From: Gammaproteobacteria bacterium
GTDB taxonomy: Bacteria > Pseudomonadota > Gammaproteobacteria > JAJPIJ01
Direction: 5' to 3'
Length of the DNA stretch: 64,000 nucleotides
Assembly: GCA_022072255.1 (NCBI GenBank)
Contig: JAJVHZ010000023.1
Location: 43,249 to 107,248 of the forward strand
Part shown: positions 17,997 through 26,835 of the stretch, piece by piece
Layout of the letters: every line of letters begins with the position of its first letter
Position numbering within the stretch: position 1 is the stretch's first letter
Notes under the pieces: generated by a model
The model's input: only the letters and a program-made list of their open reading frames with translations
Databases searched by the model: none
What the model was told of the DNA's origin: nothing
Made by a program: the position numbers and the translations under genes

Positions 17997-18758
17997 TCAG
18001 AGGGCGACGACGTTGCGGGAGTCCGCGGCGCGATCCTTCGCGCTAGCCCAGTTGATGGGCGGCAGCTTCATGAAGGCATCGCGCAGGCCTTCCTCCCAGC
18101 TGCGCTTCAGATCGCGCAGGTAGGCGCTGTCGTTGTCGAGCTTCAGGTAATCGCCGGCGGTGAGCGTGTCGCGCCGGTAGACCAGCACCTCGATCGGCGG
18201 GCCGACGGTGACGTTGCTGCGGATGGTCGAGTCCATGGACACCAGCGCGCACAGCGCCGCCTGCTCGGGACTCGTGGACGGCGCGACGATGCGATCGAGG
18301 ATGGGCTTGCCGTACTTGCTCTCACCGATCTGCAGGTACGGCGTCTCGTCGGTGGCGCAGATGTGATTGCCCTCCGGATAGATGCGCAGTACCCCCGGCG
18401 CCTCACTGCCGATCTGCCCGCCGAGGATGAAGCTCGCCTCGAAGGTGGCGCCGCCGCCGGTGACCTTGCTCTGCTGCTCGCGGCTCAGGCGGCCCACGTA
18501 GTCGCCGGCCTCGTTCATGTCCGCGACGGTGAACAGGTTCTCGTCGGCATTGGAGCGTATGTCGCGCTGCAACTGCGCGACCACGCCCTGCGTGGTGGCG
18601 AGATTGCCCGCCGACAACAATACCAGCTGCCGATCGCCGTCGCGCCCGAAGGTATGCATCTTGCTGAAGATGCTGACCTGGTCGACGCCGGCATTGGTGC
18701 GCGAGTCGGAGACGAAGATGAGCCCGCTCTTCACTTGTACGGCCAGACAATACGTCAT
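17997..18758 (-). CDS. Anbu proteasome-like peptidase
   Basis: The 253-residue protein begins MTYCLAVQVKSGLIFVSDSRTNAG and continues with DQVSIFSKMHTF. This is the Anbu (ancestral beta-subunit) form of the proteasome fold, in which removal of Met1 exposes Thr2 as the N-terminal nucleophile. VSDSRTNAG matches the conserved strand of Ntn hydrolases. Anbu assembles as open-ring oligomers, and its substrates are unknown. Comparative genomics links it with ATP-grasp, alpha-E and transglutaminase genes; the first two are here on the opposite strand, converging on it. No transglutaminase gene is seen nearby. Confidence 0.92.
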   Translation of the reverse strand: MTYCLAVQVKSGLIFVSDSRTNAGVDQVSIFSKMHTFGRDGDRQLVLLSAGNLATTQGVVAQLQRDIRSNADENLFTVADMNEAGDYVGRLSREQQSKVTGGGATFEASFILGGQIGSEAPGVLRIYPEGNHICATDETPYLQIGESKYGKPILDRIVAPSTSPEQAALCALVSMDSTIRSNVTVGPPIEVLVYRRDTLTAGDYLKLDNDSAYLRDLKRSWEEGLRDAFMKLPPINWASAKDRAADSRNVVAL

Positions 18759-18821
18759 GACGTGACCTGCGCTGAATGAACGAAACCGATGAGGCCAGCG
18801 TAGGCGGCACCCTTCAGCAGG

Positions 18822-20006
18822 TCAAGCGCGGGCCGCGCCTTCGGCGTGGTGGCCCGGGTCGTCCTCCAGATAGCGCCATGCCGCGATGAAGCCGATGGCA
18901 CACATCAGGGCGGCGACGGCGAAGGTTCGCGCCGGCCCGAGGTGCGTCCAGAGATAACCGGTCGCGAGCGCGCTCACCGCGCCGCCCACGCCGTAAGGGA
19001 TTGCACTGTACAGCGCATGACCGCGCCCCTGATGCCGGCCGACGAAGTAGCGATGCACGTATTGCACTGCGGCAGCGTGGTGCATGCCGAAGGTCGCGGC
19101 GTGCAGGATCTGGGCGATGACGATGACGAGCGCGGACTGCACGCCGTAGCCCACCATCAGCCACCGCAGGATGCCGGCTGCCAGGCTGATGAGCATCAGC
19201 CGGCGCAGCCCCCATGCCGGCAACAGCCGGTGCATGACCGTGAACAGCGCCACCTCGGCCGCGACGCCGAGCGCCCACATCAGACCGGCCACCGTGCGTG
19301 AGTAGCCGCGCTCCTCGAGAAAGATCGTGTAGAAGGCGTAGTACGGCCCGCAGGACAGTTGCATCATCAGCGTGGAGACGAACAGCACGGCCACGCCCCG
19401 CCTGCGCAGGATCTCCAGGAACGAGAGCTTCGGCGAATGCACGTGCGGCGACGGGGGCTCCGGCGGGGTCGCCGCGCCCGCGAGGTAGACCAGTGCGATG
19501 AGCCCGACGAGGATCCCCGGCAGCAGCGCGATCCCCCAGCGCTGCAGCAGCGCGCCCAGCACACCGGCGCTGATGATGAAGCCGATGGAGCCCCACAGCC
19601 GGATGCGGGTGTAGTCCTGCAGCCGTTCGCCCAGGTGATTGAGCGTGATCGCCTCGAACTGCGGCAGCGAGGCGCTCCAGAACAGGCCATAGAGCAGCAG
19701 CACGATGGCCATCTTCGTGAAGCTGTCGGCCCAGAACACGCCGGCGAAGACGATGAGCGACATGAGCATGGTGGATTGCACCATGCGCAGGCGCTGGCCG
19801 GTGCGATCGGCCAGCCACCCCCAGATCGCGGGTGCGACGATGCGCCCGACCAGCAGCAAGGCGCTCGCGACGCCGATCTGCTCGGCGTCGTAGCCGCTCG
19901 CCTGCAGGTAGGGGTTGAAGTACGGGACCAGCGCGCCGATGACGGTGAAATAGACGAAGTAGAACCCCGACAGGCGGACGTGGGGCACGCCCCGTGCCGG
20001 TGTCAT
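18822..20006 (-). CDS. MFS permease, HcaT/phenylpropionate-like family
   Basis: The 394-residue, about 12-helix major facilitator starts [25 protein letters not shown] and has [11 protein letters not shown] between helices 2 and 3. [12 protein letters not shown] follows, and the C-terminal AVQYVHRYF and GRGHALYS are characteristic of the PPP/HcaT-like branch. The substrate is unknown. Its ATG at 20006 overlaps the aroC stop (ATGA), so translation is coupled to aroC. A start further upstream in the same frame would lie wholly inside aroC and is unlikely. Confidence 0.85.
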   Translation of the reverse strand: MTPARGVPHVRLSGFYFVYFTVIGALVPYFNPYLQASGYDAEQIGVASALLLVGRIVAPAIWGWLADRTGQRLRMVQSTMLMSLIVFAGVFWADSFTKMAIVLLLYGLFWSASLPQFEAITLNHLGERLQDYTRIRLWGSIGFIISAGVLGALLQRWGIALLPGILVGLIALVYLAGAATPPEPPSPHVHSPKLSFLEILRRRGVAVLFVSTLMMQLSCGPYYAFYTIFLEERGYSRTVAGLMWALGVAAEVALFTVMHRLLPAWGLRRLMLISLAAGILRWLMVGYGVQSALVIVIAQILHAATFGMHHAAAVQYVHRYFVGRHQGRGHALYSAIPYGVGGAVSALATGYLWTHLGPARTFAVAALMCAIGFIAAWRYLEDDPGHHAEGAARA

Positions 20007-21115
20007 CGCGCGGGCGAGGCGGGGATCGCCGGCGTGTAGGGGGTGACGTCGCAGTTCTGGGCGCGGTGGCGCAGCGCGTGATCCATGAGCACCAGCGCCA
20101 GCATCGCCTCGGCGATCGGCGTGGCGCGGATGCCGACGCACGGGTCATGGCGGCCGTGGGTGGCGATCTCGGTGGCCTTGCCCTCGACGTCGATGGTGTG
20201 GCCCGGCAGGCGGATGCTGGAGGTGGGCTTCAGCGCGATGCTTACCAGGATAGGCTGGCCGGTGGAGATTCCGCCCAGCACGCCGCCGGCGTGATTGCTG
20301 AGAAATCCCTGCGGCGTCATCTCGTCGCGATGCTCGGTGCCCTTCTGCGCGACGCTCGCGAAGCCCGCGCCGATCTCCACACCCTTGACGGCATTGATGC
20401 CCATCATCGCGTGCGCGATGTCGGCGTCGAGCCGGTCGAAGATCGGCTCGCCCCAGCCTGCCGGCGCGCCGGTGGCGATCACATTGATGCGCGCGCCGAT
20501 GGAGTTGCCCTCCTTGCGCAGCGCGTCCATGTAGGCCTCGAGCTCCGGCACCCGATCCGGTTCGGCGCAGAAGAACGGGTTGTGATCCGCCGCCTCGAGG
20601 TCGTTGCACCCCAGGACCAGCGGCCCGAGCTGCGCCAGGTAGCCGCGGACGCGCACGCCGTAGCGCTCGCGCAGGTACTTCTTGGCGATGCCCGCGGCCG
20701 CCACGCGGATGCTGGTCTCGCGCGCCGAGGCGCGGCCGCCGCCGCGGTAGTCGCGCAGGCCGTACTTCTGGTTGTAGGTGTAATCGGCGTGTCCGGGGCG
20801 GAAGCGATCGAGGATGTTGCCGTAGTCCTTGGAGCGCTGATCGGTGTTCTCGATGAGCAGCCCGATGGGCGTGCCGGTGGTGCGGCCCTCGAAGACCCCG
20901 GAGAGGATGCGCACCCGGTCCTCCTCGCGCCGCTGCGTGGTGTGCCGCGAGGTGCCCGGCTTGCGGCGATCGAGGTCGTGCTGCAGGTCCTCCTCGCTCA
21001 GCGCCATGCCCGGCGGGCAGCCGTCGACGATGCCGACATAGGCCGGCCCGTGGCTCTCGCCGGCCGAGGTCACCGTGAAAAGCCTTCCGAATGTGTTCCC
21101 GGACATGGGCGGCAT
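20003..21115 (-). CDS. aroC: Chorismate synthase
   Basis: The 370-residue enzyme converts 5-enolpyruvylshikimate-3-phosphate to chorismate with reduced FMN, the last common step of aromatic biosynthesis. It starts [20 protein letters not shown] (internal Met 4 of the frame), one of the three family signatures. It also has [16 protein letters not shown] and the C-terminal [19 protein letters not shown]. Its length is standard. A possible start is the ATG at 21115 or the Met three codons in. It is coupled to the MFS gene downstream. Confidence 0.97.
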   Translation of the reverse strand: MPPMSGNTFGRLFTVTSAGESHGPAYVGIVDGCPPGMALSEEDLQHDLDRRKPGTSRHTTQRREEDRVRILSGVFEGRTTGTPIGLLIENTDQRSKDYGNILDRFRPGHADYTYNQKYGLRDYRGGGRASARETSIRVAAAGIAKKYLRERYGVRVRGYLAQLGPLVLGCNDLEAADHNPFFCAEPDRVPELEAYMDALRKEGNSIGARINVIATGAPAGWGEPIFDRLDADIAHAMMGINAVKGVEIGAGFASVAQKGTEHRDEMTPQGFLSNHAGGVLGGISTGQPILVSIALKPTSSIRLPGHTIDVEGKATEIATHGRHDPCVGIRATPIAEAMLALVLMDHALRHRAQNCDVTPYTPAIPASPAR

Positions 21116-21408
21116 TCTACCAGTTCGCCGCGGCGGTTCCGCCGCCGCCCATCCGTTTCTCCCCCTGAAAGCGGACGCTGGCTGCCGGATCCCGGGTCAT
21201 GGTCCATGCCGCGGCGGAACGCGATTGCCATGAGTTCGAAGGTACGTACCGCACCGTCCCCAAGATCGGAACGAGGTAAAGCACACTGCAGCAGGCGAAC
21301 AGTCATACCATCAGCAGGTTCTAGTCTTCAGCAGCAATCCTGACTATTACTTTGAAGACGTACATGTCCGGCCAGGTCAGGCGGCGCTGTACCCACTCCA
21401 CTTGTCCC

Positions 21409-22030
21409 ATGTCGACGTTGAGCGTCCATCAAGTCTTGCTCGGGGCGTACGGGCTCGCGGTACTGCTGACGGTTCTGCTTGTGACCGGTCGGCTGGGCTG
21501 GTGTGCCATCCTGGCGGTGCGTGCGCGCAGAATTCGCGTTGCGGCGCTGGCGGTCGCCGGCATGGTCTGTGTCGCAGTGCTTCTCGCATCAGTGCTCGCT
21601 TGGTGGTTTCTCCTCGGGGTCAGTCACCGGCAGAAGGACGTGGGCGATACCTATGCCGTCATGGCAGGCACTGGCATCCCTTATATTTCTGGCGTCCTTC
21701 GGCCTGTGGCGGCTGGCCGCAGCATTTCAGTCGCGGCTCCGGCCAGGTGCCGCCGAAAAATTGAGCCCGCCGGCAGCCCGAACCACCACCAAGCGCTCCA
21801 GCCGCGTGATAGCGATATTGCTTGCGGCCATCGTCTTTTGCGTAGCCGTGGCCGTCATTGCCGCCATCCTGTGGCTCCCAGTAGCGCTGCTGGCAGGGCC
21901 GGCTTCGAGCATGCTGCCCCGGCCACTGGCTGCCATGGTCTGGCTTGCGGCGATTGCCGCTGTCATCGCTGTTCCCGGGCGGCTGGCCCGGCACGTCTAT
22001 CGGCTTCGGCGGCCCCCGGCTGGACCATGA
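21409..22030 (+). pseudogene. Frameshifted gene for a hypothetical multi-spanning membrane protein
   Basis: From the ATG at 21409 one frame encodes two clear membrane helices (LAVLLTVLLVTG and VAGMVCVAVLLASVLAWWFLLG) up to about 21660, then loses protein-like character. The next frame then encodes three more (SLIFLASFGLWRLAAAF, VIAILLAAIVFCVAVAVIAA, LAAMVWLAAIAAVIAVPG) to a stop at 22030. The simplest reading is one protein of about 206 residues split by a one-base insertion near 21650-21680. A sequencing error, or two overlapping small genes, are alternatives. No family is recognised. Confidence 0.5.
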
Positions 22031-22181
22031 CCGTGAAAGCGATGTCATCATCAACGGCGTCACTGTCGCCCGACAGCGTGTGGCAGGGAACGCGCAAAAA
22101 GCTGCGGGCGCCGGGACGCGACCGTAAGCCACCGGCCAACGTCAGGTTTCGCCCTTCGTCACAGACCGCTGCCACGATTAC

Positions 22182-22640
22182 GTGACGACCGCCCTACCCG
22201 ATCCGTACGACCTCCAACGCTTCCTCGAGGCACAGGCGGCGAGCTACCACCAGGCGTTCGCGGAGCTGCGTGCGGGCAGGAAGCGCACGCACTGGGTCTG
22301 GTACATCCTGCCGCAGATCCACGGCCTGGGGTCCAGCCCGATGTCCGTCCGTTATGCGATCAGGTCGCGGGCGGAGGCGCGTGCGTACCTAGAGCATCCG
22401 ATCCTCGGCGCCAGGCTGCGCCAGTGCGTAGCCGCGGTGAACGCGCTCGAGGGGATCAGCGCCGTCGAGATTTTCGGAACGGTGGATGCGGCCAAGTTCC
22501 GCTCCTGCTGCACGCTCTTCGCCGAGGTCGCCGGGCCTGAACCTGTGTTCGCCGAGGCGTTGAACAGGTACTTTGCCGGCCAGCCCGATCCCGCTACGCT
22601 TGCCATACTGGCCGCCCGGCGCGGGCAGACGGAGGCCTGA
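22182..22640 (+). CDS. DUF1810 family protein
   Basis: The 152-residue protein starts with DPYDLQRFLEAQ and carries RKRTHWVWYILPQIHGLGSS. It then has AYLEHPILGARLRQC, the conserved pattern of DUF1810. The function is unknown; the compact helical family often lies among small accessory enzymes, as here. The start is a GTG at 22182, chosen because it places DPYDLQRF at the usual distance from the N-terminus. Confidence 0.88.
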   Translation: MTTALPDPYDLQRFLEAQAASYHQAFAELRAGRKRTHWVWYILPQIHGLGSSPMSVRYAIRSRAEARAYLEHPILGARLRQCVAAVNALEGISAVEIFGTVDAAKFRSCCTLFAEVAGPEPVFAEALNRYFAGQPDPATLAILAARRGQTEA

Positions 22641-22733
22641 GCCTTTCAACCCTGGATCCGCTGCCGGCCGGTTCCATCCGACGTTCACTCGATGCCCGGC
22701 GCGCACGTCGCGTCGGGCTGGTGCGGGCATGCA

Positions 22734-23123
22734 ATGAAAGACAAGACCGCCGTGTCCGAATACCTCGTCATCTCCCGCGGGCATTGGGACAGGGATCGCT
22801 CGCCGGAGGAGATCCAGGGGGCGATCGACAAGTTCTACGCCTGGAAGAACCGGCTCGTGGCGGAGGGGAAGATGAGGCCCGGACAGCGGCTCGGCTCCGA
22901 GGGCAGGATCGTCGCGCGCGACATGGTCACCGACGGCCCCTACAGCGAATCCAAGGAGGTGATCGGCGGCTACTGGTTCATCGTGGCCGGCAGCCTCGAT
23001 GAGGCCGCGCGCATCGCCGCGGAGAACCCGTGCCTCGCCTTCGGCCTGTATTTCGAGGTGCGGCCCATCGACCCGGAACGCGCCAGCGCCTACAAGATGA
23101 CCAACGAGACTCCGACGGATTGA
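22734..23123 (+). CDS. YCII-related domain protein
   Basis: The 129-residue protein shows the YCII pattern EYLVISRGHWDRDRSPEEIQ, then ARDMVTDGPYSESKEVIGGYWFI and AENPCLAFG. Members resemble a ferredoxin-like muconolactone-isomerase fold and often stand near extracytoplasmic-function sigma factors, but no sigma factor gene is adjacent here. I prefer the ATG at 22734; 22692 is an alternative. The DinB gene starts 2 bp after its stop, so they form an operon. Confidence 0.8.
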   Translation: MKDKTAVSEYLVISRGHWDRDRSPEEIQGAIDKFYAWKNRLVAEGKMRPGQRLGSEGRIVARDMVTDGPYSESKEVIGGYWFIVAGSLDEAARIAAENPCLAFGLYFEVRPIDPERASAYKMTNETPTD

Positions 23124-23125
23124 CC

Positions 23126-23638
23126 ATGCACGCACGCCTCGCACGCGATCTGGCGGATTACAACCAGTGGATGAACCAGCGGCTGTACGCCGTGTGCGCC
23201 GAACTCAGCGACGCGGAGCGTCGCAGGGACCGCCGCGCGTTCTTCAAATCCATCCACGGCACGCTCAATCACCTGCTGCTGGGCGACCGGGTGTGGTTGT
23301 CGCGCTTCCAGGGCATGCAGTTCAGGCCGAGGGGCCTCGATGAGGAGCTGTACTCTGACTTTGATGAGCTGCGGAGCGAGCGCGAACGCACCGATCGGGA
23401 CATCGTCGGCTGGGCGGCCTCCCTCACCGACGAGGCGCTCGCCGGCCAGCTTCGGTTCACCACCATCGTCAATCCCGCGCCGCGCACTTACGAGATGTGG
23501 GTGGCCGTGGCGCAGTTCTTCAACCACCAGACTCACCACCGCGGCCAGGTCACGGCCCTGCTCAGCGAGTGCGGCAAGGACTACGGCGTCACGGACCTGA
23601 TCTGGCTGCCGCAGGTGCGGGCGCGCAACCAGGCCTGA
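23126..23638 (+). CDS. DinB/YfiT-like metal-dependent four-helix protein
   Basis: The 170-residue protein has the DinB-superfamily histidine pattern: HGTLNHLLLGDRVWLSRF in the second helix and FNHQTHHRGQVTALL in the fourth. Together these form a metal site. The N-terminal ARDLADYNQWMNQRL is typical of this subgroup. Members include thiol S-transferases and damage-inducible proteins; the specific reaction is unknown. It lies 2 bp downstream of the YCII gene. Confidence 0.88.
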   Translation: MHARLARDLADYNQWMNQRLYAVCAELSDAERRRDRRAFFKSIHGTLNHLLLGDRVWLSRFQGMQFRPRGLDEELYSDFDELRSERERTDRDIVGWAASLTDEALAGQLRFTTIVNPAPRTYEMWVAVAQFFNHQTHHRGQVTALLSECGKDYGVTDLIWLPQVRARNQA

Positions 23639-23826
23639 CGCGGCGCCCGGGCGCCAGCGCGCGAGATCACGGCGGTTGCACCGGCGCCGGCGGCCTCGCG
23701 CGCACCGGGCCACCCGTTCATGTCGATCCCGGGCATCCTCGTTCGTCGTAGAGATTGAGGACCGCCGCAGCCCGCTGCGGCAAGCCTGACAAAAACTCAC
23801 AACGCACCCCACAACGGGAGACCACG

Positions 23827-24480
23827 ATGAAGCTCTATGCCCACCCCTTCTCCTCCTACTCGCAGAAGGCGCTGATCGCGCTCTACGAGAACGGCACGCC
23901 CTTCGAGTACCGTCTGCTCGCGGTGGGCGATGCGCGGATCGCAGCCGAGCACGCGGCGCTGTGGCCCATCAGGAAGATGCCCGTGCTGGTCGACGCGGGC
24001 CGCACGCTGCCGGAGGCGAGCATCATCATCGAGTACCTGGGGCTCTATCACCCCGGGCCCGTACGCCTCATCCCCGAGGACCCGCGCGCGGCGCTGGAGG
24101 TGCGGTTCATGGACCGCTTCTTCGACAACTACGTGATGACTCCGATGCAGAAGATCGTCTTCGACAGCCTGCGCCCCGCGGATCGTCGCGACCCGGCGGG
24201 CGTGGCCGACGCGCGGACGATGCTCGACACGGCCTGCGGCTGGCTGGAGAAGACCATGGACGGGCGCGCGTGGGCGGCGGGCGGCGATTTCAGCCTCGCG
24301 GACTGCGCTGCCGCGCCGTCGCTGTTCTACGCCGACTGGGTACATCCGATCGGCGAGGCGCACGCGAACGTCCGCGCCTACCGGCAGCGGCTGCTGGCGC
24401 GGCCGTCCTTCGCGCGCGCCGTGGACGAGGCGCGGCCTTATCGAAAGCTCTTCCCGCTGGGCGCGCCGGATCGCGACTGA
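23827..24480 (+). CDS. Glutathione S-transferase family protein
   Basis: The 217-residue protein starts MKLYAHPFSSYSQKALIALYENGTP, with the thioredoxin-like N-domain and a Ser-containing start at the usual active-site position. It then has RKMPVLVDAGRTLPEASIIIEYLG (cis-Pro in MPVL and the glutathione-binding ES equivalent EAS). The C-terminal helical domain contains GGDFSLADCAAAPSLFYADW. It probably conjugates or reduces small electrophiles in the cytoplasm. The ATG at 23827 follows CGGGAGACC. Confidence 0.9.
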   Translation: MKLYAHPFSSYSQKALIALYENGTPFEYRLLAVGDARIAAEHAALWPIRKMPVLVDAGRTLPEASIIIEYLGLYHPGPVRLIPEDPRAALEVRFMDRFFDNYVMTPMQKIVFDSLRPADRRDPAGVADARTMLDTACGWLEKTMDGRAWAAGGDFSLADCAAAPSLFYADWVHPIGEAHANVRAYRQRLLARPSFARAVDEARPYRKLFPLGAPDRD

Positions 24481-24522
24481 GGAGCAACCGCCCGAACGCG
24501 GACATCCACCAGGAGGAACGCC

Positions 24523-25020
24523 ATGAGCAAAGTCCAGAGAATCGCTCCCTGCCTGTGGTACGACGGCCAGGCCGAGGAGGCCGCACGTTTCTACACCGGC
24601 ATCTTCCCGAACTCGCGCATCACCCACATCTCGTACTTCGGCGAGGCGGGACACGAGGTCCACGGCCGGCCCGCGGGCTCGGTCATGGTCGCCGCGTTCG
24701 AGCTCGACGGGCAGCCGTTTACGGCGCTGAACGGCGGCCCGCAGTTCAGGTTCAACGAGGCCATCTCGCTCATGGTCAGTTGCGAGTCGCAGGAGGAGGT
24801 GGACCACTACTGGGAAAAGCTCTCCGCCGGCGGCGACGAGCAGGCGCAGCAGTGCGGCTGGCTGAAGGATCGATACGGACTATCCTGGCAGATCGTGCCC
24901 ATCGCCCTCCTCCGGCTGATGAGCAGCCCGGATCGCGCCAGGTCCGAGAGGACGATGGAGGCACTGCTGCAGATGAAGAAGCTCGACATCGCCGCGCTGG
25001 AGCGCGCCGCCGCCGGCTAG
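24523..25020 (+). CDS. VOC family protein, PhnB-like/3-demethylubiquinone methyltransferase-like
   Basis: The 165-residue protein shows CLWYDGQAEEAARFYTGIFPNSRI, GHEVHGRPAGSVMVAAFELDGQPFTALNGGPQF and EKLSAGGDEQAQQCGWLKDRYGLSWQIVP. This is the pattern of the glyoxalase/bleomycin-resistance fold subgroup often labelled 3-demethylubiquinone-9 3-methyltransferase. That label is not proof of a methyltransferase reaction. It lies 42 bp after the GST gene behind a CAGGAGG ribosome site, suggesting an operon. Confidence 0.87.
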   Translation: MSKVQRIAPCLWYDGQAEEAARFYTGIFPNSRITHISYFGEAGHEVHGRPAGSVMVAAFELDGQPFTALNGGPQFRFNEAISLMVSCESQEEVDHYWEKLSAGGDEQAQQCGWLKDRYGLSWQIVPIALLRLMSSPDRARSERTMEALLQMKKLDIAALERAAAG

Positions 25021-25137
25021 CGGCCGCTCGCGGCCTTCACCTCCCGGGGGCTGGCGATGCCCCTGGCACTGCCGGTTGCGCGCGCCGTTCACGCCCGCAG
25101 GACCGCCGGCGTATGATGGCCTGCGCGAGGCGCCATC

Positions 25138-25758
25138 ATGCGACCGAAAGAGCATTGGGAGCAGGTTTACGTCAGCCGCGCCGCGAACGCGGTGAGCTGG
25201 TACCAGGCGCACGCGGAGCGTTCGCTTGGTCTGATCCGCGCCACCGGCGTGAGCAGCAACGCCTCGATCATCGACGTGGGCGGCGGTGCCTCCACGCTCG
25301 CAGAGGATCTGCTGGCGCAGGGGTACACGGACCTCACCGTGCTCGACATCTCTGCCGCCGCGATCGCGACCGCCAAGGCCAGGCTCGGCGAGCGCGCGCT
25401 GGAGGTCCGCTGGATCGAGGCCGACATCACGACGATCAACCTCCCCCGCCACTGCATCGACGTGTGGCACGATCGGGCGGTGTTTCATTTCCTCACGGTG
25501 CCCGAGGATCGGATGACCTACGTGAGCGAGGTGCTGCACGCCGTGAAGGCGGGAGGTCATTTGATCATCGCCACCTTTGCGGAGGATGGCCCGACAGAGT
25601 GCAGCGGCCTGCCGGTCGTGCGCTACAGCCCGGAGGCGCTGCATGCCGAGTTCGGCGAGGCCTTCTCGCTGCTCCATTGCGAACGGGAAGAGCACGTCAC
25701 GCCCGCCGGCGCCGTGCAGCGGTTCGTGTACTGTCATCTGTGCAAGTCCGTGGCGTGA
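25138..25758 (+). CDS. Class I SAM-dependent methyltransferase
   Basis: The 206-residue protein starts with PKEHWEQVYVSRAANAVSWYQ. It has the SAM-binding loop IIDVGGGASTLAEDLL and motif II DLTVLDISAAAI, then DVWHDRAVFHFL and KAGGHLIIATFAEDGP. This fits small methyltransferases of the thiopurine/trans-aconitate type, but the substrate is not predictable. A start further upstream is not supported. Confidence 0.85.
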   Translation: MRPKEHWEQVYVSRAANAVSWYQAHAERSLGLIRATGVSSNASIIDVGGGASTLAEDLLAQGYTDLTVLDISAAAIATAKARLGERALEVRWIEADITTINLPRHCIDVWHDRAVFHFLTVPEDRMTYVSEVLHAVKAGGHLIIATFAEDGPTECSGLPVVRYSPEALHAEFGEAFSLLHCEREEHVTPAGAVQRFVYCHLCKSVA

Positions 25759-25879
25759 GCTTCCTTACTGCCCATCGCCAGGCAGGATGGCGAAGCAGCC
25801 TGCCCTTCCGGTAACCTCTGCCTCCCGGTTTGTCACTGTCCCGGACTGTGATCGCCCGTCCACCAGGAGGCACTGCCCG

Positions 25880-26575
25880 ATGCCACGCATGCACAGAGAG
25901 ACTCACCGCACGGAGCGGATCGGCTGGCTGCGCGCGGCTGTGCTCGGCGCCAACGACGGCGTGATCTCCGTCGCCGGCCTGGTCGTGGGCGTCGCCGCCT
26001 CCGGCGCCCCCGCGGCGAGCATCCTCGTCACCGGCATCGCCGGGATGGTCGCCGGCGCGATGTCGATGGCGGCCGGCGAGTACGTGTCGGTGAAGTCGCA
26101 GGAGGACACCGAGAACGCCGATCTCAGGACCGAGCGCATGGAGTTGCAATCCGAGCCGGAACGCGAGCTCGACGAGCTGACCTCGATCTACATGGCGCGC
26201 GGACTGGACGAACCGCTCGCCCGCCAGGTCGCCGTGAAGCTCACCGCCAACGACGCGCTCGCGGCGCACGCCCGTGACGAGCTCGGCATCACCGAGACCC
26301 TGCGCGCGCGGCCGACCCAGGCCGCCGTCGCCTCGGCCATCTCCTTCGCGGTCGGTGCGCTGGTTCCGATCACGGCGGCGCTGTTCGCACCCGCCGCGGA
26401 GATCACTACGGTCTGCGCGGTCACCACGATCGTCGCGCTGCCCATCCTGGGCGCGACCGCCGCCTACGCCGGCAACGCGCCCGTGCTCAAGGGCGCCGCG
26501 CGCGTGGCGTTCTGGGGGGCGATGGCGATGGGCGCCACCGCACTCGTCGGGAAGCTTTTCGGCGCCGCAATCTAA
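25880..26575 (+). CDS. VIT1/CCC1 family iron/manganese transporter
   Basis: The 231-residue membrane protein has RIGWLRAAVLGANDGVISVAGLVVGVA, GMVAGAMSMAAGEYVSVKSQEDTE and a cytoplasmic Glu-rich segment (ERMELQSEPERELDELTSIY). C-terminal helices follow (ISFAVGALVPITAALF). These are hallmarks of the vacuolar iron transporter family, which moves Fe2+ or Mn2+ out of the cytoplasm. The ATG at 25880 follows CAGGAGG. Its stop is immediately followed by an inverted repeat (26576-26662). Confidence 0.9.
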   Translation: MPRMHRETHRTERIGWLRAAVLGANDGVISVAGLVVGVAASGAPAASILVTGIAGMVAGAMSMAAGEYVSVKSQEDTENADLRTERMELQSEPERELDELTSIYMARGLDEPLARQVAVKLTANDALAAHARDELGITETLRARPTQAAVASAISFAVGALVPITAALFAPAAEITTVCAVTTIVALPILGATAAYAGNAPVLKGAARVAFWGAMAMGATALVGKLFGAAI

Positions 26576-26676
26576 ATGGCAGAGCGGAAATGCCGATCAC
26601 GTCCCAAGCGCCGTTCCGGTCGCGGGGCCGGGACGCACTGACTCGGACCTCCGCTCTGCCATCTGGACCGGCGCAG
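26576..26676. repeat. Palindromic element, copy 2 (shortened)
   Basis: Perfect 13-bp inverted repeats (ATGGCAGAGCGGA / TCCGCTCTGCCAT) at 26576-26588 and 26650-26662 flank a 61-bp middle. Bases 26580-26631 match the reverse complement of 17839-17890 at 46 of 52 positions, and 26650-26676 resembles 17882-17907 directly. It starts one base after the VIT-family stop codon, as copy 1 starts just after the alpha-E stop. Confidence 0.75.
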
Positions 26677-26835
26677 CAATCGCTCGACGGTCCGCAGCGG
26701 CAAGCTCGCTCCCCGCCAGCCGCCTGGCCGCATCGCCGACTCTGTGCTTTAAGCTCTGTAGGTACGAAGCCCGCGGACGACTGCGCGCCGCCGTGCGCGC
26801 CGGTCCTGCCGTGGACACCCGGAAGGAGGGATTCC

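Noticed and set aside
17797..18123. Plus-strand frame running from the palindromic repeat into the Anbu gene
   Set aside because: It is composed of repeat sequence and antisense of Anbu, with no ribosome site.
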